This document shows positions 8,519 through 16,596 of a DNA stretch of 64,000 nt, piece by piece. The position numbers and the translations under genes are program-made. Source of the DNA: DASXKD01 sp963806145 (GTDB lineage: Bacteria > Actinomycetota > Actinomycetes > Streptosporangiales > Streptosporangiaceae); assembly GCA_963806145.1 (NCBI GenBank), contig CAWDXD010000037.1:59340-123339 (forward strand), given 5' to 3'. The notes beneath the pieces are model-generated. The model was given only the letters and a program-made list of their open reading frames with translations. It had not been told where the DNA came from and did no database searches. Numbering within the stretch: the stretch's first letter is position 1; every line of letters starts with the position of its first letter.

Positions 8519-10003
8519 ATGCGCAGGCCGGTCACTCGCTCGTGCGTCGTCGCGCTTACCGCCCTCGTCACGGCGGGCGCCCTGTTCCCCGGTGCCGCGC
8601 AGGCGGCCGCACCCGCCGGGCACGCGCCGGCGGCCGCCACCCCGAAGTGGACCAAGATCTCCACCGACACCAGTCTGGGCATCGCATCGGCAGGACTGTT
8701 CCGCACCCCGGACGGGATGCTGCACGTGGCCTGGGCGCGCCAAGACGGCCCCAACAGCTTCTCGGTGAACTACTCCACTGTTGGGCCGAACGCGACCCTG
8801 GAGAACACAGGGACGATCGTGCAGGGCTGGATCGGCATCTCCTTCTACCCGCGGCTTGTCGCCGGGCCCAGCGGGGGCATCCGGGCGGTGTTCACCGGGA
8901 GTAACGGCGTGTCCGGAAGCCCTTACAACCTAGGCGCGGTGTACTCAGCCACGGCCACCTCGGCCGGGACGACCTGGAATCTGGTCAAGGGCTCGATGTC
9001 GCATTCCACGATCATCTCCGAGACCGACACCTCCGCCACCACGCAGAGCACGGGGACGCCGGTGGCGTCCTGGCCGGGCGGCAACGGCGTCGCATTCCAC
9101 GTGGGGACCGATCCGAACACGCCCGCCACCAAGCCGGACGGGACCGTGGCGGTTTCCTCGGGCCCGGGCCCTGTGGTCGGGACCACGCTCGCCCGCGAGA
9201 CCGACGGCAGCGTGTGGGTGGCCTGGTTCACCGAGTCATTTGAGAGCGACCAGGGCTACTGGGTGGACAAGATCACGCCGACGCAGGCGGCGAAGACCGA
9301 GGCGCCCGGCTCGGGCAGCCCGAGCCTGTCCAACAACCAGCCGCGCCAGTCGGTAGCGTTCGCGGCCGGCGCCAAGGGCGGCGGGTACCTGGCTTACTGC
9401 GTGCCCACCGCAACCATCGCCTGCGCGCACATCGCGTTGTGGAAGGTGGGCGCGGCCAAGGCCATCACGGTGCCCGGCTCAACCACCCAGCACGCGGCCC
9501 ACGTGGCTATCGCCGCGGCGCCCGGTGGCCACCTGTGGGTGCTGTGGTACGACACCAGCCAGAACAAGATCCACGCGATCCGCTCCAACGCCGCGGCGAC
9601 GACGTTCGGCCCGGGCCAGACCATCGCCGCGCCGCCGAATACCGGGGCACTGGACGGGCTGCAGGCCGAGGGCAGCCAGGGACCGCTCGACGTGGTCGCG
9701 CTGGTGCTGCAGAACGTGTCCGGGTCCACGCCGTCCTACTGGGATATCCAGTTGCTGCCGAAGCTCACGCTGACCGGCGCGCCCGCCACGGTGGCCCCGG
9801 GCAAGACGGTCACGTTCACCGTCACCGACGTGGGCGACCCGGTGGCCGGCGCCACGGTCACGTTCCTGGGCAAGAACGCGACCACCAACAGCAGTGGCGT
9901 CGCCACGTTCACGGTGCCAACGGGCACCGCGGCGGGCAGCTACAAGGCCACCGCGTCCATGACCAGCTACACGTCCGCCACGTTCACCGAGAAGGTGAGC
10001 TAG
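8519..10003 (+). CDS. Secreted protein with a propeller-like region and a C-terminal Ig-like domain
   Basis: A 494-residue protein with a clear signal peptide (MRRPVTRSCVVALTALVTAGALFPGAAQA). The body repeats short blocks of the type DGxxxVAWxxxxxG or GGHLWVLWYDTS, which suggests a sialidase-like beta-propeller, but no catalytic motif is recognised. The last ~85 residues (LTLTGAPATVAPGKTVTFTV, GATVTFLGKNATTNSSG) form a Big/Invasin-type Ig-like domain. The start ATG 8519 has GAGAGGAGA at 8503-8511; a TTGACA hexamer lies at 8463-8468 without a convincing -10. It ends just before the convergent quinone dehydrogenase gene. The function is unknown; extracellular binding is inferred. Confidence 0.75.
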   Translation: MRRPVTRSCVVALTALVTAGALFPGAAQAAAPAGHAPAAATPKWTKISTDTSLGIASAGLFRTPDGMLHVAWARQDGPNSFSVNYSTVGPNATLENTGTIVQGWIGISFYPRLVAGPSGGIRAVFTGSNGVSGSPYNLGAVYSATATSAGTTWNLVKGSMSHSTIISETDTSATTQSTGTPVASWPGGNGVAFHVGTDPNTPATKPDGTVAVSSGPGPVVGTTLARETDGSVWVAWFTESFESDQGYWVDKITPTQAAKTEAPGSGSPSLSNNQPRQSVAFAAGAKGGGYLAYCVPTATIACAHIALWKVGAAKAITVPGSTTQHAAHVAIAAAPGGHLWVLWYDTSQNKIHAIRSNAAATTFGPGQTIAAPPNTGALDGLQAEGSQGPLDVVALVLQNVSGSTPSYWDIQLLPKLTLTGAPATVAPGKTVTFTVTDVGDPVAGATVTFLGKNATTNSSGVATFTVPTGTAAGSYKATASMTSYTSATFTEKVS

Positions 10004-10006
10004 CGG

Positions 10007-11431
10007 TCAGGTGTCGTCCCCGACCGGGCGCATGAGCCGGCGGGCGGCCTCGGTCAGGCTGCCCGACAGCGAGGGATAGACGGCGAACGTGTGCGCGATC
10101 TGGTCCACGGTCAGCATCTGCTCCACGGCCAGCGACGCGGCGAGGATCAGCTCGCTGGCCCGTGGCGCCACCACGACGCCACCGACCACGGTCCCGCTCC
10201 GCGGGCGGGCGAACAGCTTGACGAAGCCGTCGCGGAAGCCCTGCATCTTGGCGCGCGCGTTGGTGGCCAGCGGCAGCTTGACCGTGGCCGCCTCCACCTG
10301 CCCCGAATCGACCGCGGCCTGGCTCACCCCGACCGTCGCGATCTCCGGCTCGGTGAAGATCGTCGCCGCGACATGGCTGAGCCGCAGCGGCTGGACCGCC
10401 TCGCCCAGCGCGTGCCACATCGCTATCCGCCCCTGCATCGCCGCCACGGAGGCCAGCATCATGACGCCGGTGCAGTCCCCGGCCGCGTACACGCCCGCCG
10501 CCGAGGCCCGCGACACCTTGTCCACAATCACGAAGCCCCGCTCGTCGACCGCGACGCCCGCGTCCTCCAGCCCGAGGTGCTGCGTCGCGGGCACCAGCCC
10601 GACGGTGAGCAGGCAGTGTGACCCGCGAACCGTCCTGCCGTCGGCGAGGGTGACGACGACCCCGTTCCCCTCCCGCTTGACCCCGTCGGCACGGGACCGG
10701 CTGAGCACGGTCATCCCGCGGCGCCGGAACACGTCCTCGACCACCATCGCCGCGTCCGGGTCCTCGTGCGGCAGCACCCGGTCACGGGAGGAGATCAGCG
10801 TGACCTGGGAGCCCAGCGCCTGGTAGGCGCTGGCGAACTCGGCACCGGTGACCCCGGAGCCCACCACGATCAGCTCTTCCGGTAGCTCGGCCAGGTCGTA
10901 GAGCTGCCGCCAGTTCAGGATCCGCTCGCCGTCCGGCTCGGCACCGGGCAGTTGCCTGGGCACGCCGCCGGTGGCCAGCAGCACGACCCCCGCGGTGACC
11001 TCGCGGTCTCCCGCCACCACGGTGTGCGGGGCGGCCAGCCGTCCGCGCGCGGAGATCACCTCGACCCCCTCCGCGGCCAGCCGCCCGGCAACGTCCGCCG
11101 ACTGGGCCACGGCCAGCGCCTTGACCCGGCTGTTCAGCCGCGCCGCGTCCACGGTGACCGGGCCGGCGGGCGCCCCGGGCCGGGGCCGCATCCGGCCGTC
11201 GTAGCCCTCGATGCGGATGCCGAGCCCGGCGGAACCGCCCAGGATGCCCATGGTCTCGGACGTGGCGATGAGGGTCTTGGACGGCACGCAGTCGGTCAGC
11301 ACGCAGGCCCCGCCGAGCCCGTCGGCCTCCACGACAATGACCTGGGCCCCGAGCTGCGCGGCGACCAGGGCGGCTTCGTAGCCGCCGGGGCCGCCACCGA
11401 GTATCGCGACGTCCGCGTGCGCCTGGCTCAC
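10007..11431 (-). CDS. lpdA: NAD(P)H-quinone dehydrogenase, LpdA-type flavoprotein disulfide reductase family
   Basis: A 474-residue flavoprotein. FAD binding: AILGGGPGGYEAALVAA (from residue 9). The redox region is GGACVLTDCVPSK, with cysteines at 43 and 48. NAD binding: IVVGSGVTGAEFASAYQALGSQVTL. Second FAD motif: GVYAAGDCTG. The C-terminal dimer interface reads FAVYPSLSGSL, where dihydrolipoamide dehydrogenases have the His-Glu pair in HPTxSE; its absence fits the LpdA group, which reduces quinones rather than lipoamide. The GTG start at 11429-11431 was chosen because the family begins right there; upstream residues are Arg/Ala-rich. It is divergent from a GGCT-like gene. Confidence 0.85.
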   Translation of the reverse strand: MSQAHADVAILGGGPGGYEAALVAAQLGAQVIVVEADGLGGACVLTDCVPSKTLIATSETMGILGGSAGLGIRIEGYDGRMRPRPGAPAGPVTVDAARLNSRVKALAVAQSADVAGRLAAEGVEVISARGRLAAPHTVVAGDREVTAGVVLLATGGVPRQLPGAEPDGERILNWRQLYDLAELPEELIVVGSGVTGAEFASAYQALGSQVTLISSRDRVLPHEDPDAAMVVEDVFRRRGMTVLSRSRADGVKREGNGVVVTLADGRTVRGSHCLLTVGLVPATQHLGLEDAGVAVDERGFVIVDKVSRASAAGVYAAGDCTGVMMLASVAAMQGRIAMWHALGEAVQPLRLSHVAATIFTEPEIATVGVSQAAVDSGQVEAATVKLPLATNARAKMQGFRDGFVKLFARPRSGTVVGGVVVAPRASELILAASLAVEQMLTVDQIAHTFAVYPSLSGSLTEAARRLMRPVGDDT

Positions 11432-11553
11432 GATGCCCCATTCTGTCGCACCGGCCCGGCGCGCCCGCCGCGGCCCGCGCCCTGGCACGCCACGGGCCCA
11501 TCTTCGCGCCGACCTGCCACCGAGCGGAGCCGGGACTCGTACGCTTATCACCC

Positions 11554-12021
11554 GTGGAGTTGTACGCGGCTTATGCCAGCAACATGGACCCGGCGCAGAT
11601 GGCGCTGCGCTGCCCGCATTCCCCGCAGCGCGGCACCGGCTGGCTGGAGGGCTGGCGGCTCACCTTCGGCGGCGCGGACATCGGCTGGGAAGGTGCCATG
11701 GTCACCGTTGCCGAAGACTCCGGCGATCGGGTCTTCGTGGTGCTCTACGAGGTCACCGAGCAGGACGCGCAGGTGCTGGACAGCTGGGACGGCGCGACCC
11801 TTGGCTACTACAGCAAGATCAAGGTCCGGGTGGAGACCCTGGACGGTGATGTACTCGCGTGGCTCTACGTGCTCAACGCCTACGAGGGTGGCCTGCCGTC
11901 GGCGCGTTATCTCGGCATCCTGGCCGACGCCGCGGAGAAGGCGGGGGCACCGGTGGACTACGTGGCACGCCTGCGGGCCCGTCCGTGCGGCACGCTTGGC
12001 CGCGGAACCGGGGAACTCTAG
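11554..12021 (+). CDS. Gamma-glutamylcyclotransferase-like protein
   Basis: A 155-residue single-domain protein of the GGCT/AIG2 fold. The N-terminal YAAYASNMDPAQM matches the substrate loop of the family (YGSNL/M), and LYEVTEQDAQVLDSWDG contains the acidic segment that supplies the catalytic Glu/Asp in relatives, here an Asp-rich DSWDG. The start is GTG 11554, with no strong ribosome-binding site. Its stop directly abuts the stop of the convergent PH-like gene (12021/12022). The substrate, gamma-glutamyl or otherwise, is not known. Confidence 0.75.
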   Translation: MELYAAYASNMDPAQMALRCPHSPQRGTGWLEGWRLTFGGADIGWEGAMVTVAEDSGDRVFVVLYEVTEQDAQVLDSWDGATLGYYSKIKVRVETLDGDVLAWLYVLNAYEGGLPSARYLGILADAAEKAGAPVDYVARLRARPCGTLGRGTGEL

Positions 12022-13029
12022 CTACACCAGCACCACGAGAAGCAGCACGGCCAGCGGCACCGTCATGGCCGCGATGGAAAGCCAGGCCCAGTGCGCCACT
12101 GGCTGGGCCGCGGCCGTTGCCCTGTCACCGGCCAGGGCGCCGTTACCAGCCGCCAGGGCGGTGTTACCGGCCGCCGGGTCGTCCCCGGCCGGGGCGCCTG
12201 CCAGCTCGCCGGCTGGCCGGCCGTCTTCGGCAACATTCGCGAACCAGGGTTCCGGCTGCCCGGCGGATGCGGCCGCGTCACCGGGCTGGCCGCCGGCCGC
12301 GGCCGGACTGTCGGGCTGGGGCTGGCCACCCGCCACCGGCCCGCCAGCCACCGGCCCGCCAGCCACCGGCCCGCCGGCCAGGGGCGGGCCACCGGCCGGG
12401 GGCAGGCCGGCCGCTCGGGCCGCCGCCTGCCGGGCATGCTGCGCGCGCTCGGCGAGGCGCCCGGCGGTGAACTCGGCGGACGAGCGCTCCAGCGCATCCT
12501 TGGCCGGCTCGGGCAGTTCCCCGTACGCGCGGGGGCCCGTGCTCGGAGGGGGCTGCAGTGACCGTGGCAGCGGGCTCAGCCTGGGCCGCGGCTTGCTGTG
12601 CACCTCGCGGCGCAGGGCGGCCTTCCGCGCCGACCGCGGCGAGGACTGCACCGCCCAGCTGTAGAGAACCTGGCCGCGGTCCGCGCCCGGTGCAGGTTCA
12701 CAGTGCACCCGGACCGCGTTGACCAGGTCCACGTTGCTGACAGCCGTCCAGGGCACCTGGTGGTCGCGCACCGGGTTGATGATGGTGATCCCGCCGGAAT
12801 CGGCCACGATCTTGGGCCGCCAGGCGCAGGCGTACACGACCCCGGTGATCGCCAGGACCAGCGCCGCCGTCACCAGGGCGGCGTGGTCCCGGCCCTGCAC
12901 GGCCAGGTCCACCAGGACGATGGCCGCGACGACGAACCACGCCCATGAAAGGACCGTGGCACCGGCGCTGCGGAAGACCTCCCGCTCGCTGTCCGGGTCC
13001 TTGCGTGACGATGCCTGTTGTGGCAACAC
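12022..13029 (-). CDS. Membrane protein with PH-like domain and low-complexity Gly/Ala/Pro region
   Basis: A 335-residue protein: two membrane segments near the N-terminus (AWFVVAAIVLVDLAV, AALVTAALVLAITGVVYAC), then a bPH2-like stretch (RPKIVADSGGITIINPVRDHQVPWTAVSNVDLV), a long disordered region, and a final membrane segment (LSIAAMTVPLAVLLLVVLV). The disordered part contains a GGPVA pentapeptide repeat. GTG 13029 is preferred because TGGAGG lies 6 bases upstream; an ATG at 13065 also keeps the frame. PH-like domain proteins of this kind sit near the membrane in actinobacteria, and their role is unknown. Confidence 0.72.
   Translation of the reverse strand: MLPQQASSRKDPDSEREVFRSAGATVLSWAWFVVAAIVLVDLAVQGRDHAALVTAALVLAITGVVYACAWRPKIVADSGGITIINPVRDHQVPWTAVSNVDLVNAVRVHCEPAPGADRGQVLYSWAVQSSPRSARKAALRREVHSKPRPRLSPLPRSLQPPPSTGPRAYGELPEPAKDALERSSAEFTAGRLAERAQHARQAAARAAGLPPAGGPPLAGGPVAGGPVAGGPVAGGQPQPDSPAAAGGQPGDAAASAGQPEPWFANVAEDGRPAGELAGAPAGDDPAAGNTALAAGNGALAGDRATAAAQPVAHWAWLSIAAMTVPLAVLLLVVLV
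12331..12375. repeat. Three tandem 15-bp units inside the PH-like gene
   Basis: Units of the form xGCCACCGGCCCGCC at 12331-12345, 12346-12360 and 12361-12375; the last two are identical and the first differs at one base. They encode the repeated GGPVA pentapeptide on the minus strand. Confidence 0.85.
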
Positions 13030-13173
13030 GGCCGGCCTCCAGGTTCGCGGCCGAGATGGCCGCACCGAGGTATCGCGACGCCGGATCCAGGCCGCAAACC
13101 TCGCGCCTGCCCACTTTATGCCCGTTTAGCGGGCTCCCGGTCACGAACGAGAGAGCGTATGACGCGCTGGTCT

Positions 13174-14415
13174 TTAGGCCCTCACGCCGTCCGGCAGCCG
13201 GTCGTGCATCGACGAGCCGTTGGCGTGCAGCGCGGTGAGCGCGGTGGCGGCCATCAGCCGCACTCCGACCCCGATCGCCCGCTCGTCCACGTCGAACACG
13301 GCCTGGTGGATATCGAAGTCGGCGCCTGACCCCGGGGCCCGGGTGCCCAGCCTGGCCAGGCTGCCGGGGACCGACTCCAGGTACCAGGCGAAGTCCTCAC
13401 CACCCAGGCTCTGCGGGCTGGGGGTGACCGCCTCGTGGCCGAGCACCTGGGCGGCGGCCGTTTCCAGGATCGCGGTGCTCACCGGCTCATTCACCGTGGG
13501 CGGCACGTTGCGCTGGTAGTGGAGTTCCGCGATGACGCCATAAGCGCTGGCGACCGACTCCAGCAGCGCCTTGAGCAGGTCCGGCGCCTCGTGCCAGGCC
13601 TCATCGTCGAGGCAGCGCACGGTACCCTCCGCCACCCCGTCGTCGGGGATGGCGTTGGCCGCGGACCCGGCGCTCACCCGGCCCCACACCAGGCTCAGGC
13701 TGGAGCGGGGGTCAACCCGGCGGGACAGCGCGGCAGGCAGTTCCGTCACGATCTTCCCGAGGGCGTAGACCAGGTCCGCGGTGAGGTGCGGCCGCGCGGT
13801 GTGGCCGCCGGGCCCGGTGACCCGGACCTTGATCTTGTCGCACGCCGCGGTGATCGGGCCGGTCCTGGTCCCGACCTTGCCGACATCGAGCCGGGGGTCG
13901 CAGTGCAGTGCGAAGATGCGGTCCGCCGAGGCGATGCCGCCCGCGGCCATGACGTCGAGGGCTCCCCCCGGGACCTCCTCGGCCGGCTGGAAGATCAGGC
14001 GGACGCGCCCCGGCAGGGCCCCGGCCGCGGCCTGCCCGGCCAGGAACAGGCCGGCGCCGAGCAGCACCGAGGTGTGCACGTCGTGGCCGCACGCATGGCA
14101 GGCGTTCGGGACGGTGGACCGGTAAGGCACGTTCTTCTCGTCGTTGATCGGCAGCGCGTCCAGGTCGGCCCGCAGTGCCACCAGCGTGCTCCCGGCCGAT
14201 TCGTCACCGATGTCCACGATCAGCCCGGTCCCCTTGGGCATGATGACCGGCCGCAGCCCTGCCGCGGCGAGCCGGAGTGACACCCGGCTGGTGGTCCGGT
14301 GCTCGTGGTATCCCAGTTCCGGGTGCGCGTGCAGGTCCCGGCGGAACGCGATCAGTTCGTCCTCGCGCGCGCCGAGGAACTGGTCGAGTTCCTCGGGCAG
14401 GTCATGCCCGAGCAT
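13174..14415 (-). CDS. M20-family amidohydrolase/aminoacylase
   Basis: A 413-residue metal-dependent hydrolase of the M20 amidohydrolase group (hippurate hydrolase/IAA-amino acid hydrolase type). Motifs: RRDLHAHPELGYHEHRTT, LRADLDALPI, and metal ligands in CHACGHDVHTSVLLGA (Cys109, His111). Further on come FQPAEEVPGGALDVMAAG (catalytic Glu pair), ALHCDPRLDVGKVG and the C-terminal GGEDFAWYLE. It splits an amide bond in N-acyl amino acids or similar; the substrate is unknown. ATG 14415 has AGGGAGG about 7 bases upstream. Any longer in-frame extension is low-complexity. A possible short ORF ends over its start codon. Confidence 0.9.
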   Translation of the reverse strand: MLGHDLPEELDQFLGAREDELIAFRRDLHAHPELGYHEHRTTSRVSLRLAAAGLRPVIMPKGTGLIVDIGDESAGSTLVALRADLDALPINDEKNVPYRSTVPNACHACGHDVHTSVLLGAGLFLAGQAAAGALPGRVRLIFQPAEEVPGGALDVMAAGGIASADRIFALHCDPRLDVGKVGTRTGPITAACDKIKVRVTGPGGHTARPHLTADLVYALGKIVTELPAALSRRVDPRSSLSLVWGRVSAGSAANAIPDDGVAEGTVRCLDDEAWHEAPDLLKALLESVASAYGVIAELHYQRNVPPTVNEPVSTAILETAAAQVLGHEAVTPSPQSLGGEDFAWYLESVPGSLARLGTRAPGSGADFDIHQAVFDVDERAIGVGVRLMAATALTALHANGSSMHDRLPDGVRA

Positions 14416-14581
14416 GGACGGCCTCCCTGAGCCGGACGACCGCGGAGCCGACCGACATCCGGCACGTGGCCGACGCCGCCTGCGTGTCCATTTTCTCCTC
14501 GAACTCGAGTCCTGTCGTGACCAGCCGCGCTGACCGCACGCCGACCCCCCGATGACCACCCGGCCCGCTGGCGAGCTCCAC
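14402..14581 (-). CDS. Possible small ORF overlapping the amidohydrolase start
   Basis: An open frame of 59 residues from GTG 14581, or 29 residues from ATG 14491, which has GAGGAG three bases upstream. It ends at TGA 14402-14404, overlapping the amidohydrolase ATG. The composition is protein-like (TTGLEFEEKMDTQAASATCRM, then SVGSAVVRLREAVHARA) rather than Arg/Pro-rich, and most third positions are G or C. No family is recognised, and nothing but the reading frame and the ribosome-binding site supports it. Confidence 0.28.
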   Translation of the reverse strand: MELASGPGGHRGVGVRSARLVTTGLEFEEKMDTQAASATCRMSVGSAVVRLREAVHARA

Positions 14582-14907
14582 GCCGGGCGCGGCCGGGCGT
14601 GGCTCCAGCGCCTGGAAACACGACAGGGACCCAGCGAGGGCATTGTGGCGAGAACTGTCGCCTTTGCCCCCGTCATGGACCCTGTTAACTCACACGCCGC
14701 CAAATAGCAGCGTACAAGTCACCGCATGTGCTCGGCGAGTTCGGATAGCGCTGAACGGGCACCTTCGACGTGCTCCGCGCTACCGCGTGGGGCACGTTCC
14801 GGCGCAGGTAATTATGGTATCGCGGGACTAGGTGATCCGCTGGGGATGCGCAATTGTTGCCTTTCGGCTCACGCTCCGTGATGCAGTGGTCCCGGCGGGC
14901 GCGGATA
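14582..14907. other. Stretch without a recognised gene
   Basis: Between the putative small ORF and the acyl-CoA mutase stop. Base composition is less GC-biased near 14700 and 14810-14870. No tRNA, terminator or convincing promoter was recognised. Confidence 0.5.
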
Positions 14908-16488
14908 TCAGGCGATGTCCGGCGGGCGGTAGGTTCCCCAGACATCGCGCAGTGCGTCGCACACCTCGCCGACCGTGGCCTGGGCCGCCAGTGCGCTGCG
15001 CAGCGGGACCAGGACGTTCTCCGGGCCCGCCGCGGCGCGTTTCAGGTCATCGATCCGGCGGCGCCAGTCGTCGCCGTCGCGGCCCGCGCGCAACTGCGCC
15101 AGCCGTTTCGCCTGCTCTTCTTCGATGGCCGGGTCAACCCGCAGTGGCTGGTAGCCGGGCTCGGCCTCGGAAATGAACTTGTTAACCCCCACCACAACGC
15201 GCTCGCCCGAGTCAATCTGGAGAGCCACCTGGTAGGCCGACCGCTCGATCTCGCCCTTCTGGAAACCCCGCTCGATCGCCGCGACCGCGCCGCCCATTTC
15301 GCCGATGACGGTCATCAGTTCCGCTGCCGCGGCCTCGACGTCGTCGGTCATCGACTCGACCGCGTACGAGCCGGCGAATGGATCCGCGGTCGCGGTGAGG
15401 TCGGTCTCGTGCGCCAGTACCTGCTGGGTCCGCAGCGCCAGCCTGGCTGCCTGGGCCGACGGCAGGGCGATCGCCTCGTCGTAGGCGTTGGTGTGCAGGG
15501 ACTGGGTGCCGCCGAGCACGGCCGCGAGCGCCTGGACGGTGACCCGGGCGATGTTGACCTCCGGTTGCTGCGCCGTCAGTTGCACGCCAGCGGTCTGGGT
15601 GTGGAACCGCAGCATCTGTGAGCGCGGGTCGGCCGCGCCGAACTCGTCCCGCATGATCGCGGCCCACATCCGGCGCGCGGCGCGGAACTTGGCGACCTCT
15701 TCGAGCAGGGTGGTCCTGGCCACGAAGAAGAACGACAGGCGCGGGGCGAAGTCGTCCACCGCGAGGCCGGCGCCGAGCGCGGCCCGCACATACTCCTTCG
15801 CATTGGCCAGCGTGAACGCGATCTCCTGCGCGGGCGTGGCCCCTGCCTCCGCCATGTGGTACCCGGAGATCGAGATGGGGTGCCAGCGGGGCATCTCGCG
15901 GCGGCAGTACGCGAAGGTGTCGGCGACCAGCCGCAGCGACGGCTCCGGCGGATAGATGTAAGTGCCGCGGGCGATGTACTCCTTGAGCACGTCGTTCTGG
16001 ATGGTCCCGGTCAGCGCGGTGGCAGCAATGTTCTGCCGCTCCGCGACGAGCTGGTAGAGCAGCAGCAGCACCGCCGCGGGCGCGTTGATCGTCATCGACG
16101 TGGAGACCTGGTCGAGCGGAATCCGGTCGAGCAGCACGGCCATGTCCGCCACCGAGTCGATGGCCACGCCCACCTTGCCGACCTCCCCCTGCGCGGCCGG
16201 CGCGTCGGAGTCATACCCCATCTGGGTAGGCAGGTCGAACGCGACCGAGAGCCCGGCGGTGCCGGCCGCGATGAGCTGGTGGTAGCGCTCGTTGGACTCG
16301 CGCGCGCTGGCGAACCCCGCGTACTGGCGGATGGTCCACGGCCGGGACGTGTACATGCCGGGGTAGATGCCGCGGGTGAACGGAAACTCGCCGGGGCTGC
16401 CGAGCTGCGTGGCGGGATCGAATCCCGGCGGCTGCCCCGGGCCGTACACCGGCTCGATCGGCAGCCCGGACTCCGACTGGCGTCCCAT
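14908..16488 (-). CDS. Acyl-CoA mutase large subunit (methylmalonyl-CoA mutase family)
   Basis: A 526-residue stand-alone large subunit with the substrate-binding TIM barrel but no B12-binding domain, so a separate small subunit is needed. Motifs: FPFTRGIYPGMYTSRPWTIRQYAGF, AGLSVAFDLPTQMGYDSD, GTIQNDVLKEYIARGTYIYPP, PSLRLVADTFAYC and SISGYHMAEAGATP (the active-site His). The Tyr in the PGMYTSRPW segment and the Arg in PSLR resemble the methylmalonyl-CoA type, but isobutyryl- or hydroxyisobutyryl-CoA mutases are close relatives. ATG 16488 begins the conserved part; an in-frame start at 16578 adds unconserved residues. With the carboxylase genes upstream it suggests propionyl-CoA disposal to succinyl-CoA, although no epimerase or B12 subunit gene lies in the window. 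Confidence 0.88.
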   Translation of the reverse strand: MGRQSESGLPIEPVYGPGQPPGFDPATQLGSPGEFPFTRGIYPGMYTSRPWTIRQYAGFASARESNERYHQLIAAGTAGLSVAFDLPTQMGYDSDAPAAQGEVGKVGVAIDSVADMAVLLDRIPLDQVSTSMTINAPAAVLLLLYQLVAERQNIAATALTGTIQNDVLKEYIARGTYIYPPEPSLRLVADTFAYCRREMPRWHPISISGYHMAEAGATPAQEIAFTLANAKEYVRAALGAGLAVDDFAPRLSFFFVARTTLLEEVAKFRAARRMWAAIMRDEFGAADPRSQMLRFHTQTAGVQLTAQQPEVNIARVTVQALAAVLGGTQSLHTNAYDEAIALPSAQAARLALRTQQVLAHETDLTATADPFAGSYAVESMTDDVEAAAAELMTVIGEMGGAVAAIERGFQKGEIERSAYQVALQIDSGERVVVGVNKFISEAEPGYQPLRVDPAIEEEQAKRLAQLRAGRDGDDWRRRIDDLKRAAAGPENVLVPLRSALAAQATVGEVCDALRDVWGTYRPPDIA

Positions 16489-16596
16489 GAGGCAAGGATA
16501 GGCCGCGCCGCCCGGGTGGCCCTGGGTGAGATCGCTCACCCAGGGCCGCGCTGGCGCCCGAGGGTACGGGGAGACCACTACCCCTCGGGCCGTCAG

